From: Cyclobacteriaceae bacterium
GTDB taxonomy: Bacteria; Bacteroidota; Bacteroidia; Cytophagales; Cyclobacteriaceae
Length of the DNA: 64,000 bases
Assembly (NCBI GenBank): GCA_016786495.1
Contig: JAEUUJ010000083.1
Span: forward strand, 95,301 to 159,300
Direction of reading: 5' to 3'
Every line of letters starts with the position of its first letter. Position 1 is the stretch's first letter. Made by a program: the position numbers and the translations under genes. Shown piece by piece: positions 26,467 through 35,835 of the stretch. A model generated the notes under the pieces. That model was not told the origin of the DNA. It was given only the letters and a program-made list of their open reading frames with translations, and searched no databases.

Positions 26467-27627
26467 ATGGATTTAACCATCTTATTTTCCCCCATTGACG
26501 AGAGTGTTTATTCAAACATCACCTCGCACGCATCATTCTATAAAAGCATCCGCATATTCGGAGATAAAATGCCGGCCTACAAGGATGCACACATGGCTAT
26601 CTTTGGTGTAAAGGAATCCCGTGGTGGTGAAAACAATTCCGGTTCTTCACAGGGGCCCGATGAAATCCGTAAAAAGCTCTACAATCTAAAAAAAGGAAAC
26701 GGCAGCTATCGTATTGTAGACCTGGGCAACCTGAATCCCGGCCATGATCTGGATGAAACATACGTCCGCATCAGCGAAGTGTGCCGCATCCTTCTTGAGA
26801 ACAACGTGCTCCCAATCATCATTGGCGGAACTCATGATTTGGATTACGGCCAATACTCGGGGTATGAAACCATGAGCAAGCTGGTGAGCCTGCTAAACAT
26901 TGATGCATTTCTTGATCTCGAGGACAAAAAAGATTCGGCCGCTAATCAGCAGCATATCCATAAAATTCTCCTGCACGAACCGAATTATCTTTTCAGTTAC
27001 ACACACCTGGCTTACCAGAGTTATCTGATTGATCCCACGCATACGGCAGTGTTGGAGAAATTGTATTTCGAAGCATTCCGCATCGGTCAAATGCGTACCA
27101 GTCTACAGGAAATGGAACCGGTAATTCGCAATGCCGACATGCTTTCGTTTGATATCACCGCTGTCCGTTCTTCTGACGCGCCCGGCAATGCGAATGCACA
27201 ACCCTTCGGCCTCACCGGTGAAGAAGCTTGCCAGATTTGCTGGTATGCCGGACAAAACGAGAAACTCAGTTCCATCGGGTTCTATGAATACAATCCTGAT
27301 TTCGATGATGCGCACAAAAAGACCGCTTCGGTTATCAGCACGATGATCTGGTATTTTATTGAAGGATATTATCATCGCAAAAACGAACAGAATTTTAAGA
27401 GCAACGACTTTCTTAAATATGTTGCTGCGCTTCAGGCCGAGCCCGAAACGATCACGTTTTATAAGAGCAAGTTCAGCGAAAAATGGTGGATGGAAGTGCC
27501 TTATCCGGCCGGTCGCGAGCGCTATTCCCGCAACAGTATTGTTCCCTGCAGCTACAACGATTACCAGCTTGCCACCAAAGGCGAAGTGCCGGAGCGTTAT
27601 ATTACAACGCTGGCCAAGCTGATGTAA
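26467..27627 (+). CDS. Arginase/formiminoglutamase-fold protein with degenerate metal site
   Basis: 386 aa. The ureohydrolase fold is suggested by GPDEIRKKLYNL, LPIIIGGTHDLDYGQ (GGxHD motif kept, about residues 118-126), LNIDAFLDLED (where family members have DAHxD) and LSFDITAVRSSDAPG (normally SFDxD...P). The metal-binding His of the second motif is Phe and the Asp of the third is Thr, so the normal two-manganese site is incomplete. It may be a pseudoenzyme or use another chemistry. A strong promoter lies just upstream and it is followed at 66 nt by a sensor kinase. Confidence 0.75.
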   Translation: MDLTILFSPIDESVYSNITSHASFYKSIRIFGDKMPAYKDAHMAIFGVKESRGGENNSGSSQGPDEIRKKLYNLKKGNGSYRIVDLGNLNPGHDLDETYVRISEVCRILLENNVLPIIIGGTHDLDYGQYSGYETMSKLVSLLNIDAFLDLEDKKDSAANQQHIHKILLHEPNYLFSYTHLAYQSYLIDPTHTAVLEKLYFEAFRIGQMRTSLQEMEPVIRNADMLSFDITAVRSSDAPGNANAQPFGLTGEEACQICWYAGQNEKLSSIGFYEYNPDFDDAHKKTASVISTMIWYFIEGYYHRKNEQNFKSNDFLKYVAALQAEPETITFYKSKFSEKWWMEVPYPAGRERYSRNSIVPCSYNDYQLATKGEVPERYITTLAKLM

Positions 27628-27692
27628 AAAAATCCTGCAGCGCGTCTTCGTGAACAAAAGTTTGTACTATCTTACTTGACGTTTATAGTTAC

Positions 27693-29519
27693 ATGAAGCG
27701 CCTCCCGGTCTTAATTGTATTATTATGTTCCGCTTTTGCTGCCGATGGTCAATCGGCTGCGGGCAAGCTGACATGGGCACAGGCGCTGAAAACAAAAAAA
27801 GCTACACTTTACATTTATTGGTACGAATCACGGCCATTCATCTACCAGGATCAGAATGGCGAAATGAAAGGTATTGAGCATGAAATCCTAACGGGATTCA
27901 AAGACTATGTGCGCGAAAAGTATCGTGTTGACCTGACGCTTCAGTGGAAGGAAACCCAGAATTTTGAAAACACTTATCTAACCGTTTGTAATGAAAAATT
28001 GCCTGGAGCTTTCGGAGTTTCAGCTTTTTCGATTACTCAAAAACGGAAAGAGCGCGTAAAGTTTACGTTGCCCTACATGCCCGACATCTCGGTACTTATT
28101 TCCAGTAAGAACATTCCTATCGTTCAAAATGGTGAAGAGTTCGACAAGATTTTTTCGGGCCTTGAAGCCATCACAATTAAAGGAACAACCTACGAAGAAG
28201 ATCTTCATAAGCTGAAGGCCGAACGCGGCATTGATTTTAAGATGCGGTATGTGCCTAGCTATCAAAATATCCTGGCCACCATCTCCGGTTCTGAGAGCGC
28301 GTTCGGTGTAATCGACTTGCCTACGTACATGGTCGATTTGAATAAAAATGCCGGTATGTCGGTTAATCGCCAGAACATTGTTCCATTCAAACGTGAAGGG
28401 CTCGCCTTTATCACTCCGCTGAACAGCGATTGGGCTGAGCCGGTTAACGAGTACCTCAGTGGCGGAAAGTTTCAGCTTACCATCGACCCCATCATGGGCA
28501 AGTACCTCGATCATTCGGTATATAACTTCATGGAAGATCTGGCCAACTCGGCTGATAACGAAGTGATGTTGCTCACCTTCGAAAAAGAGATCCAGCATCG
28601 CGACCAGCAAGGAAAGAGTGAACAGATTTTACGCGAGAGTATTTTCCGGAATATTCTTACCGCCAGCATAACGGTTGTGTTTGTTTTTCTGGTGATCATA
28701 TTCCTGTTGTACCGAAAGCAAAACAAGATTAACCAGCAGCTCACGAATCAAAAGAAAGAAATCGAAGACCAACGACTCAACATCGAACGTCAGAATGCAC
28801 AGCTGGAGAGGCGGAACGAACAATTATCGCACCTCAACGAAGAGAAGAACAACCTGATCAAAATTCTGGCGCACGATCTACGCACGCCAATTAATCAGGT
28901 ACAGGGGCTGGCACAACTGCTGCTGCTGGAGAATCCTTCGTTCAATGAAGAACAAAAGGACTCCATTCATCGCATTATCGACTCATCGATCCGGTTAAAT
29001 ACGATGATTGGAAAAATTTTGGATGTAGATGCAATCGAAAGCAATCGGATCAACTTGCAACTCGAAACCATGGATCTAAATACGCTCACCAAACGTGTGG
29101 TGGGAAGTTTTGAGCGAATTGCAGCAAAAAAAGATATTCAACTGGCCTTCTCCGCGGCAGACGGGCCCATGGCCGTCAAAGGCGATATCCTCTACATGAC
29201 AGAGATTATCGAAAACCTGATATCGAATGCCATCAAATTTTCCGAATGGAATAAAAAAGTGGTTGTCGCACTCGGTGCGTGCGAAGTTAACGTTCGGTTA
29301 AAAATTCAGGATGAAGGTCCTGGCCTCACCGACGAAGACAAACAAAAGATTTTCCAGAAGTTTCAACGACTGAGTGCCCGCCCCACTGCGGGGGAGTATT
29401 CAACCGGTCTTGGCTTATCCATCGTTAAAAAATATACCGAACTCATGAATGGCCGGGTTTGGTACGAATCTACCGAAGGAGCCGGCACCGCCTTTTTCCT
29501 CGAGTTCCCCAAGGTTTAA
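27693..29519 (+). CDS. Sensor histidine kinase with periplasmic solute-binding domain (BvgS-like)
   Basis: 608 aa with a signal peptide (residues 1-20). A type-3 periplasmic binding-protein domain spans about 35-275 (ATLYIYWYESRPFIYQDQNGEMKGIEHEI fits its first lobe). One membrane segment lies at about 313-335 and a coiled coil at about 345-385. The phosphoacceptor His is in ILAHDLRTPINQ (about 392) and an ATPase domain follows (NLISNAIKFS, DEGPGLTDED, STGLGLSIVKKY). It should sense a small molecule in the periplasm and phosphorylate a response regulator. No receiver domain is fused and no response regulator lies next to it, so its partner is elsewhere. Confidence 0.88.
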   Translation: MKRLPVLIVLLCSAFAADGQSAAGKLTWAQALKTKKATLYIYWYESRPFIYQDQNGEMKGIEHEILTGFKDYVREKYRVDLTLQWKETQNFENTYLTVCNEKLPGAFGVSAFSITQKRKERVKFTLPYMPDISVLISSKNIPIVQNGEEFDKIFSGLEAITIKGTTYEEDLHKLKAERGIDFKMRYVPSYQNILATISGSESAFGVIDLPTYMVDLNKNAGMSVNRQNIVPFKREGLAFITPLNSDWAEPVNEYLSGGKFQLTIDPIMGKYLDHSVYNFMEDLANSADNEVMLLTFEKEIQHRDQQGKSEQILRESIFRNILTASITVVFVFLVIIFLLYRKQNKINQQLTNQKKEIEDQRLNIERQNAQLERRNEQLSHLNEEKNNLIKILAHDLRTPINQVQGLAQLLLLENPSFNEEQKDSIHRIIDSSIRLNTMIGKILDVDAIESNRINLQLETMDLNTLTKRVVGSFERIAAKKDIQLAFSAADGPMAVKGDILYMTEIIENLISNAIKFSEWNKKVVVALGACEVNVRLKIQDEGPGLTDEDKQKIFQKFQRLSARPTAGEYSTGLGLSIVKKYTELMNGRVWYESTEGAGTAFFLEFPKV

Positions 29520-29574
29520 CAAATCACCCTTTTGCAGGGATGAAAAATTGCGCAGGAATCTGCAAACTTGTTCC

Positions 29575-29967
29575 ATGAACATTCATTCCACTCGTACCGC
29601 GTTAGCGATTGTTCGCATCGCGGCTGCAGGCAACATGCTGATTCATGGCATTTCACGAACGGCTACCGGTGGTGTAGCAGGTTTTGATGAATATCTCACA
29701 TCGCTTGGCTTTCCACCCTACGCAGCGTTCATCATCACGGCATTCGAGTTGATTGCCGCGGTGCTTATTATTATCAACCGCTGGACCAGTATTCTCTCCA
29801 TTTTCTTTTGCGTAGAACTTGTTATGGGAATCATTCTCGTTCACGGTCCGGAGGGATGGTTTGTGGTGGGGCACGGAAGAAACGGATCGGAATACAATGT
29901 GTTGCTGATGTTGTGTTTTATCAGCTCGATCATTGCGTATTGGCCAAAAAAAGAAGGACAGAAATAA
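29575..29967 (+). CDS. DoxX-family membrane protein
   Basis: About 130 aa from the ATG at 29575 (MNIHSTRTALAIVRIAAAGNMLIHG); the frame is open further upstream but overlaps the kinase gene and looks unlike protein there. Four hydrophobic segments and GFDEYLTSLGFPPYAAFIITAFELIAA match the DoxX/SURF4-like fold. These inner-membrane proteins are tied to respiratory or thiol-redox functions in some bacteria, but their role here is unknown. It follows the kinase gene by 55 nt. Confidence 0.8.
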   Translation: MNIHSTRTALAIVRIAAAGNMLIHGISRTATGGVAGFDEYLTSLGFPPYAAFIITAFELIAAVLIIINRWTSILSIFFCVELVMGIILVHGPEGWFVVGHGRNGSEYNVLLMLCFISSIIAYWPKKEGQK

Positions 29968-29998
29968 CTTCTGCCCTTCACCACCCAACCTGCCGAAA

Positions 29999-30643
29999 CT
30001 ATTTTAATTCTATTTTGTTGCCGAGGCTTAACGTGGTTAAATCAAGTTTCGCATAGAAATACTCGTCATCCCGATAATCGTATTTACCGTTGCGGTTATT
30101 ATCCCGCTGAAACTTAACGAGTGCGAAGTTTTGTTTCTCAAAAATTTGTATGGACAGTACGCTCTCATTCTTTGTCGACAAACATCTCAGGTTTTTACCG
30201 AAATTATCCGCCACGTACAAAATATCCGGATCGTCACTATCGATACGGCCGTTTTGGTTATAGTCAATGTCTTTAACGCGAAGTATCACGCACTTTTTAG
30301 TTCGATTTGTTCCATGGAGGTGATCATGAACCGACTTCGTATAATAAAATGGAATTCGAAAGTCCATGATGTACGTGTCCTTTTTGAAAAGTATTTTGCT
30401 GCTGTCGCTCTGAACGTTGTAGAAAACGAGGTTCGCATAATAGTGACCTAAAATAGCCAGCTTGTTGGATGAGAAGACTGACACATCATATTGAACCGGG
30501 ATCAAAAAACTGCTTGCGCTGTCAAGGATGATAGGATTATCCAGGTACGGCAGCTTGCTGCTTTGCGCCCGTAGCGCATGTGAACAGCATAAACTTATCA
30601 TCAGCGTACTGCCGATGATAAGTTTCTTACAAATTGATTTCAT
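29999..30643 (-). CDS. Secreted protein with EF-hand-like calcium loops
   Basis: About 214 aa from the ATG at 30643 (MKSICKKLIIGSTLMISLCC), which overlaps the stop of the upstream VWA gene as TAATG; an ATG at 30652 is also possible. After the signal, two Asp/Asn-rich loops stand out: DIDYNQNGRIDSDD and DNNRNGKYDYRDDEYF, both close to the DxDxNGxxxxxD EF-hand or dockerin-type calcium loop. The rest is beta-rich. It is translationally coupled to the VWA-domain gene, so both may act together in the periplasm or on the surface. Family not recognised. Confidence 0.65.
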   Translation of the reverse strand: MKSICKKLIIGSTLMISLCCSHALRAQSSKLPYLDNPIILDSASSFLIPVQYDVSVFSSNKLAILGHYYANLVFYNVQSDSSKILFKKDTYIMDFRIPFYYTKSVHDHLHGTNRTKKCVILRVKDIDYNQNGRIDSDDPDILYVADNFGKNLRCLSTKNESVLSIQIFEKQNFALVKFQRDNNRNGKYDYRDDEYFYAKLDLTTLSLGNKIELK

Positions 30644-31845
30644 TATTCCCATGTCAGGTTTTTGGATTTTGCTTTTGCCTTGATGGAATTGATCAGGGCT
30701 GCGTCAAGCATTTTATCCTGGTCTGCCTTCGGTGTGTTCTTTGCGATGTACTCCTGACGCTGCTTGTTTACTGACTGGATTTCTGACTGAATCTTCGCGC
30801 GTTCGGCCGATTTTTCTTTTACATACGCCTTGCGCTTTTCGACACTCATACCTTTCATTTCACTGGGAAGCTCATCATCTTTTGCCTTGCTGATCACTTC
30901 TTCATTTTCTTTAGACGCATCCACCAGGTCCCAGGTTGAGTTTACGTAGGCCGATGAACTCTTTGACACTGCACGCTCAGCTTTGTTAGCAGCTCCATAG
31001 CTCGCAGCGTTGTTATCCTGCGCCTCCTGCATTTCCTTTTTCCGGGAACCTGTTGATCCGTAATACACGTACGTTTTGTTCAGCTGATCATTCAATTGCG
31101 AAAGGCGGTCATCATACGGAGTAGCGATATAAACGGTCTTGCTGTTTTGCTCAATGCTCATAAAACTTCCGCCCCCGATGTCGGCACCATCTTTCCAGTT
31201 CGAATTCAGACCTTCGTTAAAGTCACCGCAATAGATTGTATTCACGATCACACCTTTCTCTTTAGCAAGTGCACAGGCCTCGCGGTAGGAAACTGATCCT
31301 TGCGTAAACGGCTCGTTACCCGCAATAAAAATCATTTTTAAGTCGGCATTGGAGTTCGACCAGTCGAGCTGATTCAATGAGGTACGGATAACATGTCCGC
31401 AGAATTCGCTTCCGCCATTGGTGCGAAGGGCAAACAGTTTTTCAGAGATCAAATCCAGGTCATTTGTTAACGTGCTTACCTGCCGGATGTAACCCTCGGA
31501 AGAAGGCAGTCCATCGTTTCCATATTCATACAGCGCAATCTTGATTTTTGGTTTGGAGCCATCGCCACATTTAGCAGCAGCAAGCTCGTTTACAATTTTC
31601 CAGAGCTGTGATTTAGCCTGATCAATCAGGCCGTCCATGCTGTTGCTTGTATCCAGCAACAAGGCCAGCATGATGGTTTGATCTTTTGCCGGTCGTGGTG
31701 TTTCAATTCGTTTGGCCGCGAAGCCAGTTTGCGTACCCAGCATAAAAACTGAGATCAGAAAGAACGAGGCTGCATACCGTGATATCCGGTTGCACAAACT
31801 TGTCGATGCGTTTGCAAAGACGAAGCGGTTGGGAAGCGTTTTCAT
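30643..31845 (-). CDS. Secreted von Willebrand factor A-domain protein
   Basis: 400 aa with a signal segment at about 25-43 (AASFFLISVFMLGTQTGFA). A VWA domain spans about 55-250, with the MIDAS motif DTSNSM (D-x-S-x-S type) at about 65-70 and FIAGNEPFTQGSVSY later. The C-terminal about 120 residues are charged and probably helical (KRKAYVKEKSAERAKIQSEIQ). VWA domains bind partner proteins through a divalent metal. The gene lies directly upstream of, and overlaps by 1 nt, the EF-hand-like gene. Confidence 0.85.
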   Translation of the reverse strand: MKTLPNRFVFANASTSLCNRISRYAASFFLISVFMLGTQTGFAAKRIETPRPAKDQTIMLALLLDTSNSMDGLIDQAKSQLWKIVNELAAAKCGDGSKPKIKIALYEYGNDGLPSSEGYIRQVSTLTNDLDLISEKLFALRTNGGSEFCGHVIRTSLNQLDWSNSNADLKMIFIAGNEPFTQGSVSYREACALAKEKGVIVNTIYCGDFNEGLNSNWKDGADIGGGSFMSIEQNSKTVYIATPYDDRLSQLNDQLNKTYVYYGSTGSRKKEMQEAQDNNAASYGAANKAERAVSKSSSAYVNSTWDLVDASKENEEVISKAKDDELPSEMKGMSVEKRKAYVKEKSAERAKIQSEIQSVNKQRQEYIAKNTPKADQDKMLDAALINSIKAKAKSKNLTWE

Positions 31846-32018
31846 AGCGTTATTGTTTTGGTAAATTTTACGCGAAAACTCTCCCCGGGGTACCTATACT
31901 TAGCCGGCAGACCTACACACTGGGTGAAACGATGACGTCACTTAGGCAAGCCTGTATTCCAGCCTTTTCCTTCGAAAACACGTTAAATTTAAAGTAGTAA
32001 CTTTCCGGAATTCATGCC

Positions 32019-34040
32019 ATGACCGCATATTTAAGAACATATTGTCTGATCATGTTTGCCTTGTTACTGGCAGGCAGCGCGTGGGCACAAGAACCTAGCA
32101 AAAAGGCCGTGAGCCGGTCAAGCGATTCGTACAGCGATATCAAAGCGCGGGCTAACACACGCGATATTCAACGATTGCTTAACGAAGCGGAAAAAACAAA
32201 AGAGAAAGATCCGAAAGGCGCCCTTGAAAATATTCGCGAAGCGCTGGCGATGAGCATTGTGAACGAGGATGCATTTAATGAAGGCCGGAGTTATCTGTTG
32301 TTGGGCGAGGTAAACGAAGCCATCGAGGAATGGAAGCTTGCTCTTGATAATTACACCCGGGCGTACCAAAGGTTTTCGCAAAACAATGCGAACGATGACA
32401 AAAGAGAAGAAAAGACTGTCGGCTTTTCATCGCCGGGTAGCAGCTTGCCCCAGCTCAAACAAGCATTAACAGGACTTGCTCAGGCAAACTTCCGGCTTGG
32501 CCAGTATGACGAGGCCCTCCATTACTATCGCGAACTATCCACGAAAAACCTTGCTCCCGAAGAAACGGCCGAATGTCAGTTGGCAATCTCCGAAGTTTAC
32601 TATACCCAGGGTAACTACACCGAAGCTCAAAAGGCAGTTGAATCTATTCAATACAGTCCGAAAAAAATGGACGGCTCACTTTCGATTCGCATTCAAAATC
32701 AAAAAGCGAAAATTTACGCCCAGCAAAATCAGTTTGATAAAACGCAGGAACTCTATTCAAACTCCCTTCAAAATCAGCGGGCGGCTGGTGCAGCCGCACC
32801 GTCAAGTGCCCCCGTTCAGCAGTCTACGCAGGAGGCCAAAGAGGACATCGCGTCTGCTTTAAAGGACCAGGGAAAATTTGACGAGGAAATCAGTTTGCGC
32901 AGACAGGCCATCGAATACAACCTTGAGACCAACAACCTTTCGGAAGTGACGCGCGACAAAGTTGCGATCAGTAACACCTTTGTAGAAAAAGGTGATATTC
33001 CGGAGGCACTCAAGGAAGCCGAAGAAGCTGCAGCTATCGCAGATACGATAGACAATCCACAAACTCAGGCAAATGCATACCTGACCCTGGCCGATCTGTA
33101 TGCAAAAAATAATCGCGCCAACCAAGCGCTGTCAGCGTATAAAAAATACAGTCAGGCGGTCGCAAAAAATGAAAAACAACATGAGGTCAGGCTTACCGAT
33201 CGCTCGGAACTGATCAAACAACAGCAGGACATTGAAGAGCTTTCTAAAAACGTGTCGATTGGTCAGCGTGAAGAAAAAATCCAAAATCAAACTGTATTCC
33301 GGCAACAACTTATTATCTACGGATTGATTCTGATCATCCTGATCGTTGCTGTTGCCGCTTATTTCATTTATCGCAGTGCGCAGGCCAGCAAAACCGCCAA
33401 TCAACTGCTCGCACTAAAGTCTTTGCGAAGCCAGATGAACCCGCACTTCATCTTTAATGCCCTGAATTCGGTAAATCACTTTGTAGCGCAGCAGGATGAA
33501 CGCACAGCCAACAAATTTCTTTCTGAATTTTCACAGCTCATGCGACTGGTTCTTGAGAACTCGCAGGAAGATTTCATTCCCTTATACAAAGAGCAGGAAA
33601 TTCTTGCGCTTTATTTGAAACTCGAACATTACCGCTTCCGCGACAAATTCGATTATGAAATCAATATAGATGATACCGTGAGCACCGAGACCATCGAAGT
33701 TCCGCCTATGCTCATTCAACCCTACATCGAAAACGCGGTGTGGCATGGCTTACGGTATAAGGAAACGAAAGGCAAATTGCAGCTTGATATTTCAAATGAA
33801 AATGGATTTTTAATAGTGTCCATAAAAGATGACGGTATTGGCCGAAAGAAATCAGCCGAATTAAAAACAGCCAATCAGAAAAAGCATACTTCCACGGGCC
33901 TGAAAAATATTCAGGAACGGCTTACAATCATCAACAAAGTTTATAAGACTCATTATCGCGTAGAAATTTCCGATCTCAACGATCTGGGCGGAACGCACGT
34001 GCGCATTTATATTCCGATAACCAAAACGCTGGCGGCATGA
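32019..34040 (+). CDS. TPR sensor histidine kinase, LytS/YehU type
   Basis: 673 aa with a signal peptide (about 1-23, ending SAWAQ). Periplasmic TPR repeats span about 80-400 (ALENIREALAMSIVNEDAF, GQYDEALHYYREL, NQALSAYKKYSQAV), with a membrane segment at about 430-452. A His_kinase domain has the phosphoacceptor in QMNPHFIFNALNSVNHF (about 478) and an ATPase module (IENAVWHGLRY, IKDDGIGRKKS, STGLKNIQERL). It forms a two-component pair with the LytTR regulator gene, which overlaps its stop by 4 nt. The TPR region probably senses a protein or peptide signal in the periplasm. Confidence 0.92.
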   Translation: MTAYLRTYCLIMFALLLAGSAWAQEPSKKAVSRSSDSYSDIKARANTRDIQRLLNEAEKTKEKDPKGALENIREALAMSIVNEDAFNEGRSYLLLGEVNEAIEEWKLALDNYTRAYQRFSQNNANDDKREEKTVGFSSPGSSLPQLKQALTGLAQANFRLGQYDEALHYYRELSTKNLAPEETAECQLAISEVYYTQGNYTEAQKAVESIQYSPKKMDGSLSIRIQNQKAKIYAQQNQFDKTQELYSNSLQNQRAAGAAAPSSAPVQQSTQEAKEDIASALKDQGKFDEEISLRRQAIEYNLETNNLSEVTRDKVAISNTFVEKGDIPEALKEAEEAAAIADTIDNPQTQANAYLTLADLYAKNNRANQALSAYKKYSQAVAKNEKQHEVRLTDRSELIKQQQDIEELSKNVSIGQREEKIQNQTVFRQQLIIYGLILIILIVAVAAYFIYRSAQASKTANQLLALKSLRSQMNPHFIFNALNSVNHFVAQQDERTANKFLSEFSQLMRLVLENSQEDFIPLYKEQEILALYLKLEHYRFRDKFDYEINIDDTVSTETIEVPPMLIQPYIENAVWHGLRYKETKGKLQLDISNENGFLIVSIKDDGIGRKKSAELKTANQKKHTSTGLKNIQERLTIINKVYKTHYRVEISDLNDLGGTHVRIYIPITKTLAA

Positions 34041-34777
34041 TAAAAGCTGTAATTATTGATGACGAGAAAGACAGCCGCGACATCCTGGCTAACTACCTGA
34101 AAAAATACTGTCCTGATGTTACTGTATCGGGATTCGGGGAATCGGTAGCTACCGGATTAGAAGCCATCAAAACGCATAAACCTGATCTGATTTTTCTGGA
34201 CATTGAAATGCCTTACGGGAACGGGTTTGATCTTCTTGACAAGGCTAGCGAAATTGATTTCGAAACGATTTTTGTTACCGCATTCGATAACTATGCGATT
34301 CAGGCGCTGAATCAAAGCGCTGCTTATTACCTGTTAAAACCCATTTCGATTGACGAGCTGATCAAAGCCGTTGATAAAATCCGGAAAGAACGCAGCGAGG
34401 AAAACTACACGCGTCATGCACAGGTGCTGCTCGATAACATGCGCACCACCGGGCAGCAGAAAATTATGTTGCCGACGCTGGAGGGTTTTGAAATTGTCAC
34501 GATCAGTTCGATTTTATACTGCGAAGCAGCCGATAACTTTACAAAGTTCTACTTTGAAACAGGCCAGCCATTATTGATCTGCAGAACGCTGAAATACTTC
34601 GAAGATATCTTAAAAGACCATCGGTTCGTTCGGATTCATCGTTCGTACCTGATCAATCCCGACTATGTGATCCGTTATTCAAAAGGAAAGGGTGGTTCGG
34701 TTACGATGAAGAATAATCAGGAACTGGAGATTTCACCCAATAAGAAAGAAGAATTTCTTTCGCTGTTCGAGCGCTGA
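34037..34777 (+). CDS. LytTR-type response regulator
   Basis: 246 aa. The receiver domain (1-115) has the acidic pair in IIDDEKDSRD, the phosphoacceptor Asp in LIFLDIEMPYGNGFD (about residue 55) and the Lys in YYLLKPISIDEL. The C-terminal LytTR DNA-binding domain spans about 145-245 (ILYCEAADNFTKFYF, FVRIHRSYLINPDYV). It starts inside the stop of the cognate kinase (ATGA), so the pair is coupled. Targets are unknown. Confidence 0.93.
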   Translation: MIKAVIIDDEKDSRDILANYLKKYCPDVTVSGFGESVATGLEAIKTHKPDLIFLDIEMPYGNGFDLLDKASEIDFETIFVTAFDNYAIQALNQSAAYYLLKPISIDELIKAVDKIRKERSEENYTRHAQVLLDNMRTTGQQKIMLPTLEGFEIVTISSILYCEAADNFTKFYFETGQPLLICRTLKYFEDILKDHRFVRIHRSYLINPDYVIRYSKGKGGSVTMKNNQELEISPNKKEEFLSLFER

Positions 34778-34779
34778 TC

Positions 34780-35835
34780 CTAGTTTTTATAAACGTTCAC
34801 CAGGAAAACACATTCTCTCAGCTTCTTCACCTGCTCAACCCGGGTGGAGTTTTTGATGGCATTTGTTTTCGGTAGCCGGATGGGTGCCTGCAACGAATCC
34901 AAAACGGAATCCAGGAGGATTTCTTTTAACACAGTCGACTTGATCGCAAACGCTGCACCTGCAGCTTGTGTTTGAACACCACTGATCATTCCTATCAGGG
35001 CGCCCTGTTTGTTTAACAACGGTCCGCCACTGTTTCCGGGGTTTACCGGAACTGAAATCTGGTACGCATTCGGGTTAGCACGATAACCAGTAAGCGAACT
35101 GATGGATCCTTCCCCAAACACAACCTCTTCACGCGGAAAGCCGAGCGTGTACACATCTTCGGCCAGATCGGCCTGATCCTCGCTTAATGTGTACGGCACC
35201 GATTGAATCTTTACGGGTGTAACAATCTTCAAAACCGAAACATCATTCACCGGGTCGCTGTGAACAACAACAGCTTTCAGGCTGCCATACTTCTCATTTT
35301 GAATGTAAACCGAGTCAGCCTTTGCGATTACGTGCTGACTGGTGATCACATATCCCTGAGCAGAAATCAAAAATCCTGTTGCAGCAAACTGTGGAGCCAC
35401 TACCGGCTTGCGTTTCAAATCCTTTTCGAGTGCTGACTGTGTTTTTTGAATTTTATCAACGGTTCTGCGCAATTCCTGGTAATCGGAATTTTGTTGCGAC
35501 CGGATGTTTTGCGTTGTCCACAGGGTTGCCGCAATACTGATCAACGCTACAGACGCTGCAACCGCGCTCAGCGTCTTATACTTTCTCCAGCCGCTTACCG
35601 GTAACGACACAACCGGTTTTTGCAAATCGGTATGCAGTACGTCCAGGCTTGCCTTAAGTTCAACACGTCTGCCATAGGCCTTAAGGGCATTTGCTATCTC
35701 CCGGTGTTCAGCCGCCTGCTTGCGAAACGACTCGTCTTCAGTCAAACGCTTTTCAATGTCCGCGGCTTCTTCTGCCGATAACGTCCCTTTCACATACCGG
35801 TCGAGCAATTCAAGTATCGTAAGCTGTTCGTTCAT
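34780..35835 (-). CDS. Anti-sigma factor fused to a trypsin-like serine protease
   Basis: 351 aa. Residues 1-75 look like the helical N-terminal domain of anti-sigma factors (LLDRYVKGTLSAEEAADIEKRL). One membrane segment follows at about 87-107 (LSAVAASVALISIAATLW), then a coiled linker. Residues about 150-320 form a trypsin-fold protease: His in VITSQHVIA, Asp in PVNDVSVLKI, Ser in VNPGNSGGPLL. No PDZ domain is present. It overlaps the upstream ECF sigma gene by 4 nt (ATGA). The protein should hold the sigma factor at the membrane and carry a periplasmic protease on the same chain; whether the protease cuts itself or outside substrates is open. Confidence 0.85.
   Translation of the reverse strand: MNEQLTILELLDRYVKGTLSAEEAADIEKRLTEDESFRKQAAEHREIANALKAYGRRVELKASLDVLHTDLQKPVVSLPVSGWRKYKTLSAVAASVALISIAATLWTTQNIRSQQNSDYQELRRTVDKIQKTQSALEKDLKRKPVVAPQFAATGFLISAQGYVITSQHVIAKADSVYIQNEKYGSLKAVVVHSDPVNDVSVLKIVTPVKIQSVPYTLSEDQADLAEDVYTLGFPREEVVFGEGSISSLTGYRANPNAYQISVPVNPGNSGGPLLNKQGALIGMISGVQTQAAGAAFAIKSTVLKEILLDSVLDSLQAPIRLPKTNAIKNSTRVEQVKKLRECVFLVNVYKN

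Noticed and set aside
31846-32018. 173-nt gap before the LytS-type kinase
   Set aside because: Only a near-match -7 box (TAACTTTC) was seen; no gene or RNA structure stands out.
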